64,000 bases of DNA from Vampirovibrio chlorellavorus (GCF_003149375.1 NZ_QFWH01000003.1:1-64000); one strand, 5' to 3'. Positions 17,433-27,479 are shown, counted from the first letter of the stretch. Notes: generated by a model from the letters alone, not told the origin. Made by a program: numbers and translations.

Positions 17433-17723
17433 TTACGCCGGATGGTGGGCGCTCCACTGGCTGGCTGGTATAGTCTTGAGTTGCAGGGCGTGCAAGTGCC
17501 GCTCCCGGGCCTCCTGAAGCACGGCATGCACCAGGCGGTGCTGATCCATGATGCCCAGGCCCTCAAATTGGGGGGATACCACCACCATGTTCAGGTGGGT
17601 GGCTTCCACACCGGGGGTGGCCCCTGCGTGACCGGCGTGTTTCCAGCTCTCGTCCTCAATCGCCACGTGGATGGCCTCTAATTCACGAATCAGCTTGGCT
17701 TTTAAGTCATCAATGACGGACAT
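17433..17723 (-). CDS. BolA family protein
   Basis: BolA/IbaG proteins partner with monothiol glutaredoxins in iron-sulfur cluster trafficking. The 96-residue protein shows the family pattern: an N-terminal helix, HVAIEDESWKHAGH with conserved histidines, ATHLNMVVVSPQFEGLG, the invariant HRLVHAVLQEA helix, and the C-terminal HALQLKTIPASQW. AAGGAG lies 8-9 nt before the ATG at 17723. It sits about 100 nt downstream of priA on the same strand and may be cotranscribed with it. Confidence 0.9.
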   Translation of the reverse strand: MSVIDDLKAKLIRELEAIHVAIEDESWKHAGHAGATPGVEATHLNMVVVSPQFEGLGIMDQHRLVHAVLQEARERHLHALQLKTIPASQWSAHHPA

Positions 17724-17821
17724 GGGCGGTTTCTCCTTGATATTGGGCAAATGGTTCGGGATAATTTTTTTTGAGTGCTTTGAGGGCAATGCGTGAGCGG
17801 CTGATGGTCTGCTTAATAGCA

Positions 17822-20398
17822 CTACAACAGGCTCTGGGCGTCAATGTCCAGAATAAAGTTCAGGTCTTCCGGCAGGCGATTTTCCGTGGCCCGACGGTAA
17901 AACTCGGTAATCAACCGATGCCCGGCCGCTCCAGCGAAGTTTTTAATCAGTAAGTGCAGCCGGAATTTGTTCTGGATGCGGGGCAGAACGCACGGGGCCG
18001 GGCCCATCAGGGTCATGTGCTTGCCCAGTTCACCATCGGCGGCCTGAATTTGCTCCCGCAGGTGCAGGGTGGCCGCCTGAATGAACTGCTGGGCCTTTTT
18101 TTCGTTCTCGCAACTGACGATAAAGCGAAAAATCTGGGAGTAGGGCGGAAAGCCGCACAGCTCCCGCTGCACAATCTCTTCCGTGTAAAAGTTGGGGTAA
18201 TCCTGATTTTTGGCGTGGGTCAGTACCATATGCTGGGTTTGCACCGACTGAATGATCACCCGGCCCGGCTTCTGGCCCCGCCCGGCCCGGCCCGCTACCT
18301 GAGTCAGCAACTGAAAGCCCCGCTCGGCGGATTTGTAATCCGGCAGGCAAAAGGCGGAATCGGCGCTGACCACGCCCACCAGCGTCACGTTGGCCACGTC
18401 CAGCCCCTTGGCCACAATCTGGGTGCCAATCAAAATGTCGGCTTCTCCGGCGGCAAAGGTCTCAAAAATTTCTACATAAGCGTTCTTGCGCTGCAACACA
18501 TCGCTGTCCAGCCGCAGCACCCGGGCCTCCGGGAATTTTTGGATGACTTCATCCTCGATGCGCTGGGTGCCCACTCCGCTGTGGCTGAGTTCCATACTGG
18601 CGCACACCGGACAATAGGCGGGCCGTTCGCTTTCATAGCCGCAGTAGTGGCAGCACACCTGATTGCGGGTACGATGAAAGGTCACCGCCACATCGCAATT
18701 GGGGCACTGAAAGACGTGATCGCAGACGGTGCATTGAATGGTGGTGTAAAAGCCCCGCCGGTTCAGCAGGATAATGGACTGCTCGCCCGCTTCCAGATTG
18801 ACTTTTAACTCCTCAATAAGCGATCGGGACAACTGCCCCTGATGGCCCTGCCCCCGCTCCTGCTTCATGTCCACCACCCGCACCTCGGCCAACTGGCTGT
18901 TGCCAAAGCGTTCCGGCAAATGCAGAATACGCCCGTCTCGCTGGGCTTGATAAAAGGTGCTGATCTCCGGGGTGGCGCTGCCCAGAACCACTTTGGCCCC
19001 GGTGCGGCGGGCCAGTTCCAGGGCCAGGGTTTTGGCGTTGTAGCGGGGGGCCGGGGAATCCTGCTTGAAGCTGCCCTCATGCTCCTCGTCGATCAGAATC
19101 AGTTCCAGATCCTTGATGGGCGCCCAAATGGCCGAGCGGGCCCCAATCAGGATCTTGAGTTCCCCGGTGCGCAACTTGTGCCAGGTATCGGCCTTTTCCC
19201 CATCGGAGAGGTTACTGTGCCACAGGGCAATGTTTTCCGAGCCAAAGTGGTTGATAAAGCGCCGGGCAATCTGGGAGGTCAGGGCGATTTCCGGCACCAT
19301 CATTAGCACGGCCTTGCCCCGTTCCAGGGCGTGGCGGGTCATGCTCATATACACTTCTGTTTTGCCGGAGCCGGTAATGCCATACAGCAGGTAGGGCTGC
19401 TCACTGTCCCCGTTGACCACCGTATCCATGGCCTGCTGCTGATACCGTGACAGGGTAAAGTGGGTGCGGGCGGCCAGCTTTTGAAACAGGGCCAATGGGT
19501 CCCGATGCTCAGCCACCTCGGTGATGGTAATCACCCCAGCCGCCTCCAGCTTTTTGACCGTGGGCGGGGTGGTGCCCAGCACGTCTAGCAGTTCCTTCAG
19601 GGGCAAGCCTTCCGGGCGATCCTTAAGTTGGGTCACAATCTCCTGCTGACGGGTGGACAGGGCGGCGTTTTCCAGCTTGTCGGCATTCAGCGTCACCCGC
19701 TTGACGGTTTTAGCCCGGGTCTTGGCGCTGAGTTCGGTTTCCACCACCACGATGTCCAGCTTGCGCAGGCGGGCCAGCAGCTGATTCATGGCTTTCACGG
19801 GCATGCGCAAGTGCCCGGCCAGGTACTTGGGCGAGTAACCCTTGGCGTTCTTGCCGCCGCACAGTTCTTCGTAAGTGGCGGCGTTCTTGTAGAGAAAATC
19901 AATGAGCTGCAACGCCTTGCGGGCCACCTCGTTGGGAATGCGGGCTATCATCAGGGGTTCTTTAAAATTGGGCCCCTGATACACCAGCTTTTTGGGGCGC
20001 TGTACCAGATTGGCGGGCAGGGCGCAGGCCAGCACCTGCGGTAGCGGGGTGGCGTAGTAATCGGCCACCCACTGGATAAAGTCATAGTACTCAGCGTCGA
20101 AGAGGGGTGTCTCATCCAGAATGTCGGAGAGTTCCTTGAGCTTGTAGTGCCCCGTGTAATCGGCGCTTAGGCCCACGATAAAGCCGGTCAAATCCTGCTG
20201 AGCCCCGAAGGAGACCAACACCGGCTGACCCACCCTGGCCACCTCCCGGAATTCCTCGGGCACCTGATAGGTGAACACCTGACTTTGCAAGCCCTTGGCG
20301 GTCATGTTAACCAACACTTCGGCGTAGCGAGGCAAAGTCTCCGGGGGGGCGTCCGGGGTTTCTGGTTGTAAAATGGTTTCCCAAAGCGGCAGATTCAT
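17822..20398 (-). CDS. priA: Primosomal protein N' (replication restart helicase PriA)
   Basis: PriA recognises stalled forks and reloads the replisome. The 858-residue protein is longer than the E. coli form (about 730), the extra length lying in the N-terminal 3'-DNA-binding and winged-helix part (residues about 1-340). Helicase motifs are GITGSGKTEV (Walker A), LIDEEHEGSFKQ (DEEH), GSATPE, and QVAGRAGRG. The zinc region has the expected paired cysteines: CTVCDHVFQCPNC and, after a spacer, CCHYCGYE and YCPVC. The ATG at 20398 (MNLPLWETIL) is taken; the frame is open upstream but unlike PriA. It is upstream of the BolA gene. Confidence 0.95.
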   Translation of the reverse strand: MNLPLWETILQPETPDAPPETLPRYAEVLVNMTAKGLQSQVFTYQVPEEFREVARVGQPVLVSFGAQQDLTGFIVGLSADYTGHYKLKELSDILDETPLFDAEYYDFIQWVADYYATPLPQVLACALPANLVQRPKKLVYQGPNFKEPLMIARIPNEVARKALQLIDFLYKNAATYEELCGGKNAKGYSPKYLAGHLRMPVKAMNQLLARLRKLDIVVVETELSAKTRAKTVKRVTLNADKLENAALSTRQQEIVTQLKDRPEGLPLKELLDVLGTTPPTVKKLEAAGVITITEVAEHRDPLALFQKLAARTHFTLSRYQQQAMDTVVNGDSEQPYLLYGITGSGKTEVYMSMTRHALERGKAVLMMVPEIALTSQIARRFINHFGSENIALWHSNLSDGEKADTWHKLRTGELKILIGARSAIWAPIKDLELILIDEEHEGSFKQDSPAPRYNAKTLALELARRTGAKVVLGSATPEISTFYQAQRDGRILHLPERFGNSQLAEVRVVDMKQERGQGHQGQLSRSLIEELKVNLEAGEQSIILLNRRGFYTTIQCTVCDHVFQCPNCDVAVTFHRTRNQVCCHYCGYESERPAYCPVCASMELSHSGVGTQRIEDEVIQKFPEARVLRLDSDVLQRKNAYVEIFETFAAGEADILIGTQIVAKGLDVANVTLVGVVSADSAFCLPDYKSAERGFQLLTQVAGRAGRGQKPGRVIIQSVQTQHMVLTHAKNQDYPNFYTEEIVQRELCGFPPYSQIFRFIVSCENEKKAQQFIQAATLHLREQIQAADGELGKHMTLMGPAPCVLPRIQNKFRLHLLIKNFAGAAGHRLITEFYRRATENRLPEDLNFILDIDAQSLL

Positions 20399-20770
20399 GA
20401 TTTTATTATGCGCAAGCCCCGCCCCGTTTGTCACTCTTCTGATAGCGCCACGTAACGGGCTTCTTCTTCCGCAGTGCTGCCTCAGGGATTCCATACGGTT
20501 GCCGTTGCCAAAGTTCCCTGGAACAGGCCGGTTCCGCCATCCGCTGCTTTTTTGATGTAAGAACTGACTTGCAAATTGGATTAAAATGACTTATTTTTTT
20601 AAACCAGTTTATATTGCCATGACTGTAAAAGTTTCAAACTTTTCAAAGATTTCAGATTTCAGTACACCAGTGGGTATCTTTGGGGGAGGCGTTCAGGCCG
20701 AGATCGGCACTGAGCTTGCAAGGACAGTCAGCAAGGACATCCGACTGATCAGGAAAGTCAGAGGGAGTGA
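20399..20770. other. Divergent control region between priA and the ankyrin gene
   Basis: About 370 bases. A 64-codon frame (20586-20780) starts with ATG but runs into the next gene's start and has no ribosome binding site, so it is not called. The middle (20575-20660) is AT-rich and likely contains the promoter of the ankyrin gene. No repeat or terminator was seen. Confidence 0.4.
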
Positions 20771-22711
20771 ATGGTTGTAATGACGAGAATTTCAGACGGT
20801 TTTGCCCGTGGCGCTGTGGGGAACCCGTTTGGCCCGGGGACAAAGTCCACATCGCCGGCAGGGCTTTTGGGCAACGGACAACCCGCAAAAGGCGCTGTTC
20901 CCGCCGGGCCTCAGCCCTTGAAGGATCAGTTTGAATGGAGTCGCTTTGAACGGGATCGGGTTGAATTTCGGGGGCTCCGCTTTGGCATGCAGTCTGCCAA
21001 GCGCATGACCCGGGTGCTATCGACCATTCAGGAAGTAGACTCAGATGAGGAGAGGGGCAGAGAGCAGGAAAATTCTGTTGTCTCGGATAGTTCCGCGCAA
21101 GCATTGGCCCGGCAGGTGGATGCCGTGCATTCACCGGAGGCTTTTCGGGCCTGGCAGATCATCGCGGATAATTCCAATGCCTTGCACGAAGCCCTCAAGC
21201 GGGCCGGGCCGGGCAAACCCGACCGTCATCTGTTCAATTTTCTCAGCGCCAGTATGCTGAAGGCGGGCGCCAGCCCGGCCCGGCAGGACGAATCCGGCCT
21301 GTCCCCCATCGCTCAGGCCGCCAACACCGGCAATCTGGTTGGGCTGGAACTCCTGGAACGGCAGGGCGCTACCCTGAATGAAACCGAGGCCCGCCAGGCG
21401 CTGTTTGAAGCCGCCCGACAGGGACATTCCGGGATGTTGCGGCAATTGCTCTCCAGAATTCCCACTGGGCTGATCCCCCGGGATCCGGTGACCTTGCGCA
21501 CGCCCTTGCACGCGGCGGCGGAGGCTTGCCAAAACCGGGCCATCGATATTTTGACCCGTCGACCCGACCTGCACATTGGGGCCTGGGATCGGCAGATGCG
21601 TCAAGCCCTGGGTTTGGCCGTGGAGTACGGGAACGCGGACACCGTAAAACTGCTCTTGCGACACCCGGAGTCCAATGTGGGGGCTCAAAACTGGCTGGGA
21701 GAAGGGTTGTTACACGTGGCTGCCCGCTGTGGAAACGCGGACACGGCGCTTGCCTTGCTCCAACATTCCCTGCTTTCGGTGAACCATCCTAATATACTGG
21801 GCATCACCCCGTTGATGATGGCCGCCCTTAAAGGACATCAATCCTTCGTGGACGCGCTGGTTCAGCTGCCCGACCTGGATTTGAACAGTCAGGACATTAC
21901 GGGCTGCACGGCTCTCTCTCTGGCCTTGGAAAATAACCGGCAAGGCGTGGTGGATACCTTGTTGCGTCACCCCTCCACCGATGTGAATCTGGCCAATTAC
22001 GCCAAAGAGACGCCCCTGTACCGACTCATCCGGCGCTCTTCGGATGAAAGTCTGATTCAGCGCTTGCTGGCACACCCGGCTGTTGATGTGAATCGGTCGG
22101 ACTATACGCAGGCGACGCCCCTGATGCAGGCCGTAAGCCGGAACAAGGCATCAATTGCCCGCCTGCTGCTGGCGCATCCTCGTATCAACGTCAACCAGCG
22201 GGATGAGGACGGGGACACGGCCCTGCATTATGCCACCTTCATTGGGGCGCTGGACGCCTTGAAAGTCTTGCTGGCGGCACCGGATCTGGAGGTCAATGCC
22301 GAGAATTTGCATCAGCAAACGCCCCTGATTCTGGCGGCCAAAAAGAAAAATCTTCCCGTTCTACAGGCTTTGCTGGAACACCCGGCGATTGCTGTCAACC
22401 GATACGATTTGGGTGGGGATACCGCCTTGCACGAGGCGGTGGGAGTGGACAACCCGGCTGCGGTGAAGCGGTTGTTGAGCCATCCGGATATTGATGTAAA
22501 CGTTCGCAATGTGATGGGCGCTACACCATTGTCGCTGGCCACCCTGGTGGGTTCTCGGGAAATGGTGCAAGCCCTGTTGGGCCATCCCCGCATCCAGCCT
22601 AACATTGCCGATATGTGGGGGCAAACCCCTCTGTTTTACGCCACGGAAACCGGGAATCAGGCGATTGCTCAGGCCATTCGCAGCCATCTGGGCAAGCGGC
22701 GTCTAGATTGA
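20771..22711 (+). CDS. Large ankyrin-repeat protein with FG motifs
   Basis: A 646-residue protein. Residues 1-130 are low-complexity and charged, with NPFGPGTKS near the start and GLRFGMQSAK near residue 70. From about residue 150 to the end runs a solenoid of roughly thirteen ankyrin repeats of 33-36 residues, many with a shared LLxHPxIDVNxxD-x-x-x-TPL pattern (e.g. LLSHPDIDVNVRN, LLAHPRINVNQRD). Ankyrins are protein-binding modules and are common in secreted effectors of host-associated bacteria, but no secretion signal is recognisable. GAGGGAG precedes the start; an ATG at 20780 is an alternative with longer spacing. Its stop overlaps that of the convergent permease gene by 9 bp. Confidence 0.9.
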   Translation: MVVMTRISDGFARGAVGNPFGPGTKSTSPAGLLGNGQPAKGAVPAGPQPLKDQFEWSRFERDRVEFRGLRFGMQSAKRMTRVLSTIQEVDSDEERGREQENSVVSDSSAQALARQVDAVHSPEAFRAWQIIADNSNALHEALKRAGPGKPDRHLFNFLSASMLKAGASPARQDESGLSPIAQAANTGNLVGLELLERQGATLNETEARQALFEAARQGHSGMLRQLLSRIPTGLIPRDPVTLRTPLHAAAEACQNRAIDILTRRPDLHIGAWDRQMRQALGLAVEYGNADTVKLLLRHPESNVGAQNWLGEGLLHVAARCGNADTALALLQHSLLSVNHPNILGITPLMMAALKGHQSFVDALVQLPDLDLNSQDITGCTALSLALENNRQGVVDTLLRHPSTDVNLANYAKETPLYRLIRRSSDESLIQRLLAHPAVDVNRSDYTQATPLMQAVSRNKASIARLLLAHPRINVNQRDEDGDTALHYATFIGALDALKVLLAAPDLEVNAENLHQQTPLILAAKKKNLPVLQALLEHPAIAVNRYDLGGDTALHEAVGVDNPAAVKRLLSHPDIDVNVRNVMGATPLSLATLVGSREMVQALLGHPRIQPNIADMWGQTPLFYATETGNQAIAQAIRSHLGKRRLD

Positions 22712-24139
22712 GCGATACCGCTTCCAGAGGGCGTAGACCGGCCAACCCAGAGCGGTCAGGGCCAAGCCTGCCAGGCTGGTGAAAAACTTGGTGTGCCACA
22801 AATCGGTCTGGAAACGACTCCGGTAATCCGGGGTGAAAAAATCACCAAATAGCAGGAAAAACGCCATAAACGAGGCACCGGCGATATAAGCCACCGGTAA
22901 GGCGAAATCCCGCTTGCGGGTCATCCTCACCTCGTCTGGCAACCGACGGGCCAGACGCAGCAGGCCCAGCATTGTCACGATGTAGAAAATCAGGGCGGAG
23001 AAAACAATATAATCCAGCAACTGGCCGTAGGTGCCCGATAAGGCCAGGCCGGAGGCCCAGGCAAACTGCACCCACAGGCAAAAGTTGGGAGAATGGGTTT
23101 TGGGATGCACCTGCCCGAATTGCGCAAACAGCAAGCCGTCTTTGGCCATGGCGTAAAACACCCGGGCCCCGGCCAGCAGCATGCCATTCAGGCAGCCAAA
23201 GGTGGAAATCAGGATGATCACGGCCATCAGCAGGACGCCCGCGCCCGGAAACACCACGTTCATGGCTGCGGTGGCCACCCGATCCTCGGAGGCGCTCTGG
23301 ATTAGGGAGAGGGGCAGCAGGTTGAGATACGCCAGATTGGCCAGCAGGTAGAGGACAACCACGGTTACCGTACCCAAAATCAGGGCTTTGGGCAGGGTCT
23401 TGGAGGGTTCTTTGACCTCGCCGCCAATGAAGGTGACGTAATTCCAGGCATCGGCGGAAAAGAGCGCTCCCACCGAGGCAAAGGCAAACAGGGTCAGCCA
23501 GTGGCCCTGCGTCGATTGGGCGGCGGGCAGGGTTAGCGACCAGTCGACCTGGGTCAGGTTTTTACCGAAGGCCAGCCCCACAGCAATCAGCAGGATGAGG
23601 GCCAACACTTTCAGGCTGGTGAACACGTTTTGCAGGATGGCGCCGTTGCGAATGCCCGTGCTGTTGAAGGCGGTCAGTAAAAACAGCACCAGCACGGCCA
23701 GCAGGCTTTGGGCGCTAAAGGGCAGGCCGGGCAATACGGGCACGGAGGACACCGCGGGAATCAGCACCCCCAGAAACTTGGTGAAGGCCACGGCCACGGC
23801 GGCCAAAAAGCCGGTTTGAATGACCGTCAGCAACACCCAGCCGTATAAAAAGGCGGGTAATTCACCCCAGGCTTCTTTCAGAAAGACGTATTGCCCACCG
23901 GCTTTTGGCATATAGGCGGCCAGCTTCCCGTAAGAGGCCGCCCCCAGAAGGGTCAGGATACCAGCGAACAGCCAAACGGCCATCAGCCAACCGCCGGTGC
24001 CCAGCGTTCGGGCGATATCGGCGGAGACAATGAAAATACCGGAGCCCACCATGGAACCTGCCACGATACAGGCTGCCGAGAACCAGCCCAGGGTTGGAAT
24101 CAGTGTCGATGACTGCCGCTCCGGGGTTTCCTGGCTCAC
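22703..24139 (-). CDS. APC superfamily amino acid permease
   Basis: A 478-residue inner-membrane transporter with about 12 predicted helices. The first helix has the APC signature AACIVAGSMVGSGIFIVSA (unwound GSGI). GGQYVFLKEAWG in helix 3 and a Lys/Pro-rich loop (GEVKEPSKTLPKAL) are typical of the LAT/SteT branch, which exchanges neutral or aromatic amino acids. The GTG start at 24139 has AGGA about 10 nt upstream and lies 3 nt after the DedA stop, so the two are cotranscribed and probably coupled. The substrate cannot be read from sequence. Confidence 0.9.
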   Translation of the reverse strand: MSQETPERQSSTLIPTLGWFSAACIVAGSMVGSGIFIVSADIARTLGTGGWLMAVWLFAGILTLLGAASYGKLAAYMPKAGGQYVFLKEAWGELPAFLYGWVLLTVIQTGFLAAVAVAFTKFLGVLIPAVSSVPVLPGLPFSAQSLLAVLVLFLLTAFNSTGIRNGAILQNVFTSLKVLALILLIAVGLAFGKNLTQVDWSLTLPAAQSTQGHWLTLFAFASVGALFSADAWNYVTFIGGEVKEPSKTLPKALILGTVTVVVLYLLANLAYLNLLPLSLIQSASEDRVATAAMNVVFPGAGVLLMAVIILISTFGCLNGMLLAGARVFYAMAKDGLLFAQFGQVHPKTHSPNFCLWVQFAWASGLALSGTYGQLLDYIVFSALIFYIVTMLGLLRLARRLPDEVRMTRKRDFALPVAYIAGASFMAFFLLFGDFFTPDYRSRFQTDLWHTKFFTSLAGLALTALGWPVYALWKRYRSI

Positions 24140-24142
24140 CGA

Positions 24143-24826
24143 TCAGGATTCCTGCCCGGTGCGCTTGGCCTGTGCGAGTTCCTGCTGGGCCAATTTCCGC
24201 TGATCCTGGCGGATGTGTTTGACGTGCTTCCAGATGTACAGGACGCCCAGCACCACCAGCAGGCCGATGATGGCGTAATCGAACTTGTGCCAGATGGCCC
24301 GGAAGGCCTCCAGGTTCTCCCCGAAGTAGACGCCCACGTAAACCAGACCGTAGCACCAGATCAGGGAGCCGATAAAGGTATAGAGGACAAACGGGTAAAA
24401 GTGGGCCTGCAAAATCCCGGCGGGGAGGGAGATAAAGGTGCGCACCACCGGCAGCATCCGGCAGATGAAAAAGGCCAGATCCCCGTATTTGTCCACCCAA
24501 CGCTCCGCTTCATCCAGATCATGTTCGCTGAGCAGCAGCCACTTGCCGTATTTCAGCAAGAAGGAGCGTCCCCCGAACAGGCCAATAAAGTAGGAGGGAA
24601 TGGAACCAATGACACAGCCCACCGCGCCAGCAAGAGCCGCCAGGTGAAAGTTCAGCTTACCCTGCTGCACCAGAAACCCGGCGTAGGGCATGATGAATTC
24701 GCTGGGCAGGGGCACGTTGGCCGATTCGATGGCCATCAGCAAGGCCACGCCCACATAGCCCAGGGAGGCGATGACGTTGTGAATGAAAGCCATTACCAGC
24801 TCGATCAGGGTATGAAAAAACTCCAT
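24143..24826 (-). CDS. DedA family membrane protein
   Basis: A 227-residue inner-membrane protein of the DedA/VTT family, which helps flip polyprenyl phosphate or phospholipids and supports envelope homeostasis. Hallmarks are the re-entrant ESANVPLPSEFIMPYAGF with its essential acidic residue and FICRMLPVVRTFISLPAG with the two conserved arginines. The C-terminal tail is basic and cytosolic. It lies between the phosphate permease (31 nt upstream) and the APC permease (3 nt downstream) in a leftward operon. Confidence 0.92.
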   Translation of the reverse strand: MEFFHTLIELVMAFIHNVIASLGYVGVALLMAIESANVPLPSEFIMPYAGFLVQQGKLNFHLAALAGAVGCVIGSIPSYFIGLFGGRSFLLKYGKWLLLSEHDLDEAERWVDKYGDLAFFICRMLPVVRTFISLPAGILQAHFYPFVLYTFIGSLIWCYGLVYVGVYFGENLEAFRAIWHKFDYAIIGLLVVLGVLYIWKHVKHIRQDQRKLAQQELAQAKRTGQES

Positions 24827-24856
24827 GTGCCACTCCTCATTGAATCTTCTGGTGTG

Positions 24857-25915
24857 CTATCGCCCAAAGGTCTGCAGCCAGTTGATTCCGATCATTAGGG
24901 CCCCGGAAAACAGGAACGTCAGGGGAATCGTAAGAATCCAGGCCCATAAAATATTACCGACGATGCCCCATTTTACCGCAGAAAGTCGTTTGGTGGCACC
25001 CACGCCCATAATGGATGAGGTGATGACATGGGTGGTGCTGAGTGGGACTCCAAAGTGGCTGGCGGCCAGAATGATGCTGGAAGCGGTGGTTTCGGCGGCA
25101 AACCCGTGGATGGGTTGCAGCTTCAGCATTTTGTTGCCAAGGGTGTGGATGATCTTCCAGCCGCCGCTGAGGGTGCCCAGAGCAATCATGCTGGCGCAGG
25201 ACACGATGACCCACAGGGGCACATGAAAATCCGAGCCTGACTCAAAAAACCAGTCGGGGAAATGCACGCCGGGCATTTTACTATACGTTAGCAGGGCCAG
25301 AGCGATGATGCCCATGGACTTCTGAGCATCGTTGTTGCCGTGAGAGAGGGCCATAAACATGGCCGAAACCACCTGCAACTTGCCAAAGGTCCAGTTAATG
25401 CGGTGCAGGTGGACCCGAAAGACCAGCCAGGTCAGCCCAGCCATAATCAGTAAGCCCAGAACAAAGCCCGCCAGCGGGGAGGTGAACATGGGCAGAACGA
25501 TTTTTTGCAGCACGGTTTCCCAGGAAATGTGTTCATACCCGTGACGGCTGCCGAAAAAGGTGGCTCCCAGCAAGGAGCCAATCAGGGCGTGAGAAGAACT
25601 GCTGGGCAAGCCCCACCACCAGGTCAGCAGATTCCATGTAATGCCGCCGATGAGGGCGCACAGCACAATGGGCATGGTGATGGATGGGGCGTCCACAATG
25701 CCTTTGCCGATGGTTGCCGCCACTTCCGTACTCATCAGGGCGCCTGCAAAGTTAAAGATGGCTCCAAACATCACGGCCACCCGAGGGGTCATGACCTTGG
25801 TGGCTACCAGCGTAGCGATGGCGTTGGCCGCGTCGTGAAAGCCGTTGATATAGTCGAAAATCAGGGCCAGCCCAATAATGGCCACCAGCATCAGCAGTTC
25901 GGGTCCGAAATCCAT
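24857..25915 (-). CDS. pit: Low-affinity inorganic phosphate transporter (PiT family)
   Basis: A 352-residue inner-membrane carrier that imports metal-phosphate complexes with protons. The duplicated PiT signatures are both present: NGFHDAANAIA near residue 24 and GNNDAQKSMG in the second half, with GLPSSSSHALIG and GVPLSTTHVITSSIMGVG as the paired GLPxSxTH-like loops. Shorter than E. coli PitA (about 500) because the central loop is small, as in many cyanobacterial and archaeal homologues. The DUF47 protein just upstream is its usual partner. Confidence 0.95.
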   Translation of the reverse strand: MDFGPELLMLVAIIGLALIFDYINGFHDAANAIATLVATKVMTPRVAVMFGAIFNFAGALMSTEVAATIGKGIVDAPSITMPIVLCALIGGITWNLLTWWWGLPSSSSHALIGSLLGATFFGSRHGYEHISWETVLQKIVLPMFTSPLAGFVLGLLIMAGLTWLVFRVHLHRINWTFGKLQVVSAMFMALSHGNNDAQKSMGIIALALLTYSKMPGVHFPDWFFESGSDFHVPLWVIVSCASMIALGTLSGGWKIIHTLGNKMLKLQPIHGFAAETTASSIILAASHFGVPLSTTHVITSSIMGVGATKRLSAVKWGIVGNILWAWILTIPLTFLFSGALMIGINWLQTFGR

Positions 25916-25940
25916 CGCTTACAAGAACTCCTTGCCCGTT

Positions 25941-26573
25941 CTAGGTGTGCTTCAGAATGATTTGCATGGCCACGTTGGCCGCGTCCCGGTACTGATCGGT
26001 GACGTCTTCCAGCATTTCGTAAATATCCTTGCGCAAAATCAGCTCGCGGACGTCTTCAATATCGTGAAAGGAGCTGGCAATCAGTTGACCCAGAACCACA
26101 TCGCCCTGATCTTCCAGTTCATGCAGAATGGCAGCCTTGGCGTTGACCGTGCGGGAGTTCAGTTTGCCGGACAGTTCCCGGATCAGGGCGGACATGGCCT
26201 CGGCCTGCCGGTCAATCAGCTCCACAAACTTGTTGAAGTCCCCGTTGTAGGGGTACATGTGGTGGGTGTTCAGGCGGTCGGTGATTTTGGTGACCAGCTT
26301 GGGAATGTTGTACAGGGCCACGGCGAATTCCTGAAGATCTTCCCGATCGAAGGGCGTGATCAGGGTGCGGCAGATTTCCTGGGTGAGGGTTTCCTGTATC
26401 TTCTTGGCTTCCCGCTTGTGCCGGTAAATTTCTTCGGCGGCTTCCTTGACGATGGCCTCATCATCACGGTGTTCCACCAGCTTTTTCAACAATCTGGAAC
26501 AACGGTTGGAGGCCATTTCCAGATCCTGAAGCATTTTAAGAAATTTATCTTCCCGGGGAAGCAGATTAAACAT
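25941..26573 (-). CDS. DUF47/PhoU-like protein, PiT partner
   Basis: A 210-residue all-helical cytosolic protein of the DUF47 (TIGR00153) family, distantly related to PhoU. Charged heptad-like helices (EEIYRHKREAKKIQETLTQEI) and the C-terminal DIEDVRELILRKDIYEMLEDVTDQYRDAA pattern with metal-binding E/D-x-x-x-D groups are typical. These genes nearly always sit next to pit and are thought to regulate phosphate transport. Here pit follows by 25 nt. Upstream on the minus strand, GTAAAATT occurs twice 17 nt apart, possibly a promoter or operator; no Pho box was seen in this gap. Confidence 0.9.
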   Translation of the reverse strand: MFNLLPREDKFLKMLQDLEMASNRCSRLLKKLVEHRDDEAIVKEAAEEIYRHKREAKKIQETLTQEICRTLITPFDREDLQEFAVALYNIPKLVTKITDRLNTHHMYPYNGDFNKFVELIDRQAEAMSALIRELSGKLNSRTVNAKAAILHELEDQGDVVLGQLIASSFHDIEDVRELILRKDIYEMLEDVTDQYRDAANVAMQIILKHT

Positions 26574-26751
26574 TGAAAATCGCGCTCTTGATCATCGGGG
26601 GGACACAGTTTAGAGAAATTTTACGGGGAGCAATTTTACTCAGGGAATTTTTCACTGGGACATGGGGAAGTGTGCGTGTTGCCGCATTTTATGATCAAAT
26701 CCCTGCCGGAAAGCAAGCCAAAATTCCGAAAGCCTTTCAAAAACCAGTTTC

Positions 26752-27459
26752 TCAAGATTTGTACTCGGGCTCCACGGATTCCAGTTGGCGTTCCTGTTGG
26801 GGCATGAGCTGCTTCAGGATCATGTGGCCCAGGTAAAGCAGGGGGGTAATGCCCACGGCGATGATGAACTTCCAGGTGTAATTGCCCATGGCCAGCCGCA
26901 GCATGTCATTCAGCGACATCTGGCCCCAAAAGGCGATGGTGGTCACAATCAGCGAGTCAAACATCTGGGAAATGACCGTGGAGCCGGTGGCCCGCAGCCA
27001 GATGAAGCGGTGCTTGGTAATGGCCCGAATGGTGTGAAACACCTGAATGTCCAGCATTTGTCCAATGAGATAAGCGAGCAGTGAGGCCACAAACATGCCC
27101 GTGTACTGCTTGTAAATGGTTAAATACACCGGCTTGGGAATGAAGGTACCGGCATCCACCGGCAGCCAGCTGCCCACCGTCAGGTAAGCGTAGGCCAGCA
27201 GGCACATGCCAAAGCCCACCCAGGTCACAAAGCGGGCTCCCTGCTTGCCGTAGAACTCGTTCAGCAAATCGGTGAGGATGAAGGTGACCGGAAAGGGAAT
27301 AATCCCGGCGGAGAGCAGCACCGGGTCCTTTAAAAACGGCAGGCGGAAGGAAAACAACATGGCCCCCACCTCATCGGCGATAAAGAGCGAAATGACAAAA
27401 ATGGCGGTCAGCCACACAAATATTTTTTGCGAACGGTCGAAACGATTCCAGGTGGTCAC
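26752..27459 (-). CDS. Queuosine precursor transporter (YhhQ/VUT family)
   Basis: A 235-residue membrane protein with about six helices. Family marks are the early DEVGAMLFSF, FPVTFILTDLLNEFYGKQGAR and a C-terminal block with WLRATGSTVISQMFDSL. YhhQ imports preQ0/preQ1 for queuosine modification of tRNA. The start is a GTG with AAGGA about 9 nt upstream. It is divergent from coaE across about 140 nt that holds a 12-bp direct repeat. It lies 178 nt upstream of the DUF47 gene, so cotranscription with the phosphate genes is uncertain. Confidence 0.88.
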   Translation of the reverse strand: MTTWNRFDRSQKIFVWLTAIFVISLFIADEVGAMLFSFRLPFLKDPVLLSAGIIPFPVTFILTDLLNEFYGKQGARFVTWVGFGMCLLAYAYLTVGSWLPVDAGTFIPKPVYLTIYKQYTGMFVASLLAYLIGQMLDIQVFHTIRAITKHRFIWLRATGSTVISQMFDSLIVTTIAFWGQMSLNDMLRLAMGNYTWKFIIAVGITPLLYLGHMILKQLMPQQERQLESVEPEYKS

Positions 27460-27479
27460 GGTAAATCCTTTGGGGCTGT

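Noticed and set aside
20586-20780. 64-codon frame before the ankyrin gene
   Set aside because: It has no ribosome binding site, runs into the next start and is AT-rich in its first part like a promoter region.
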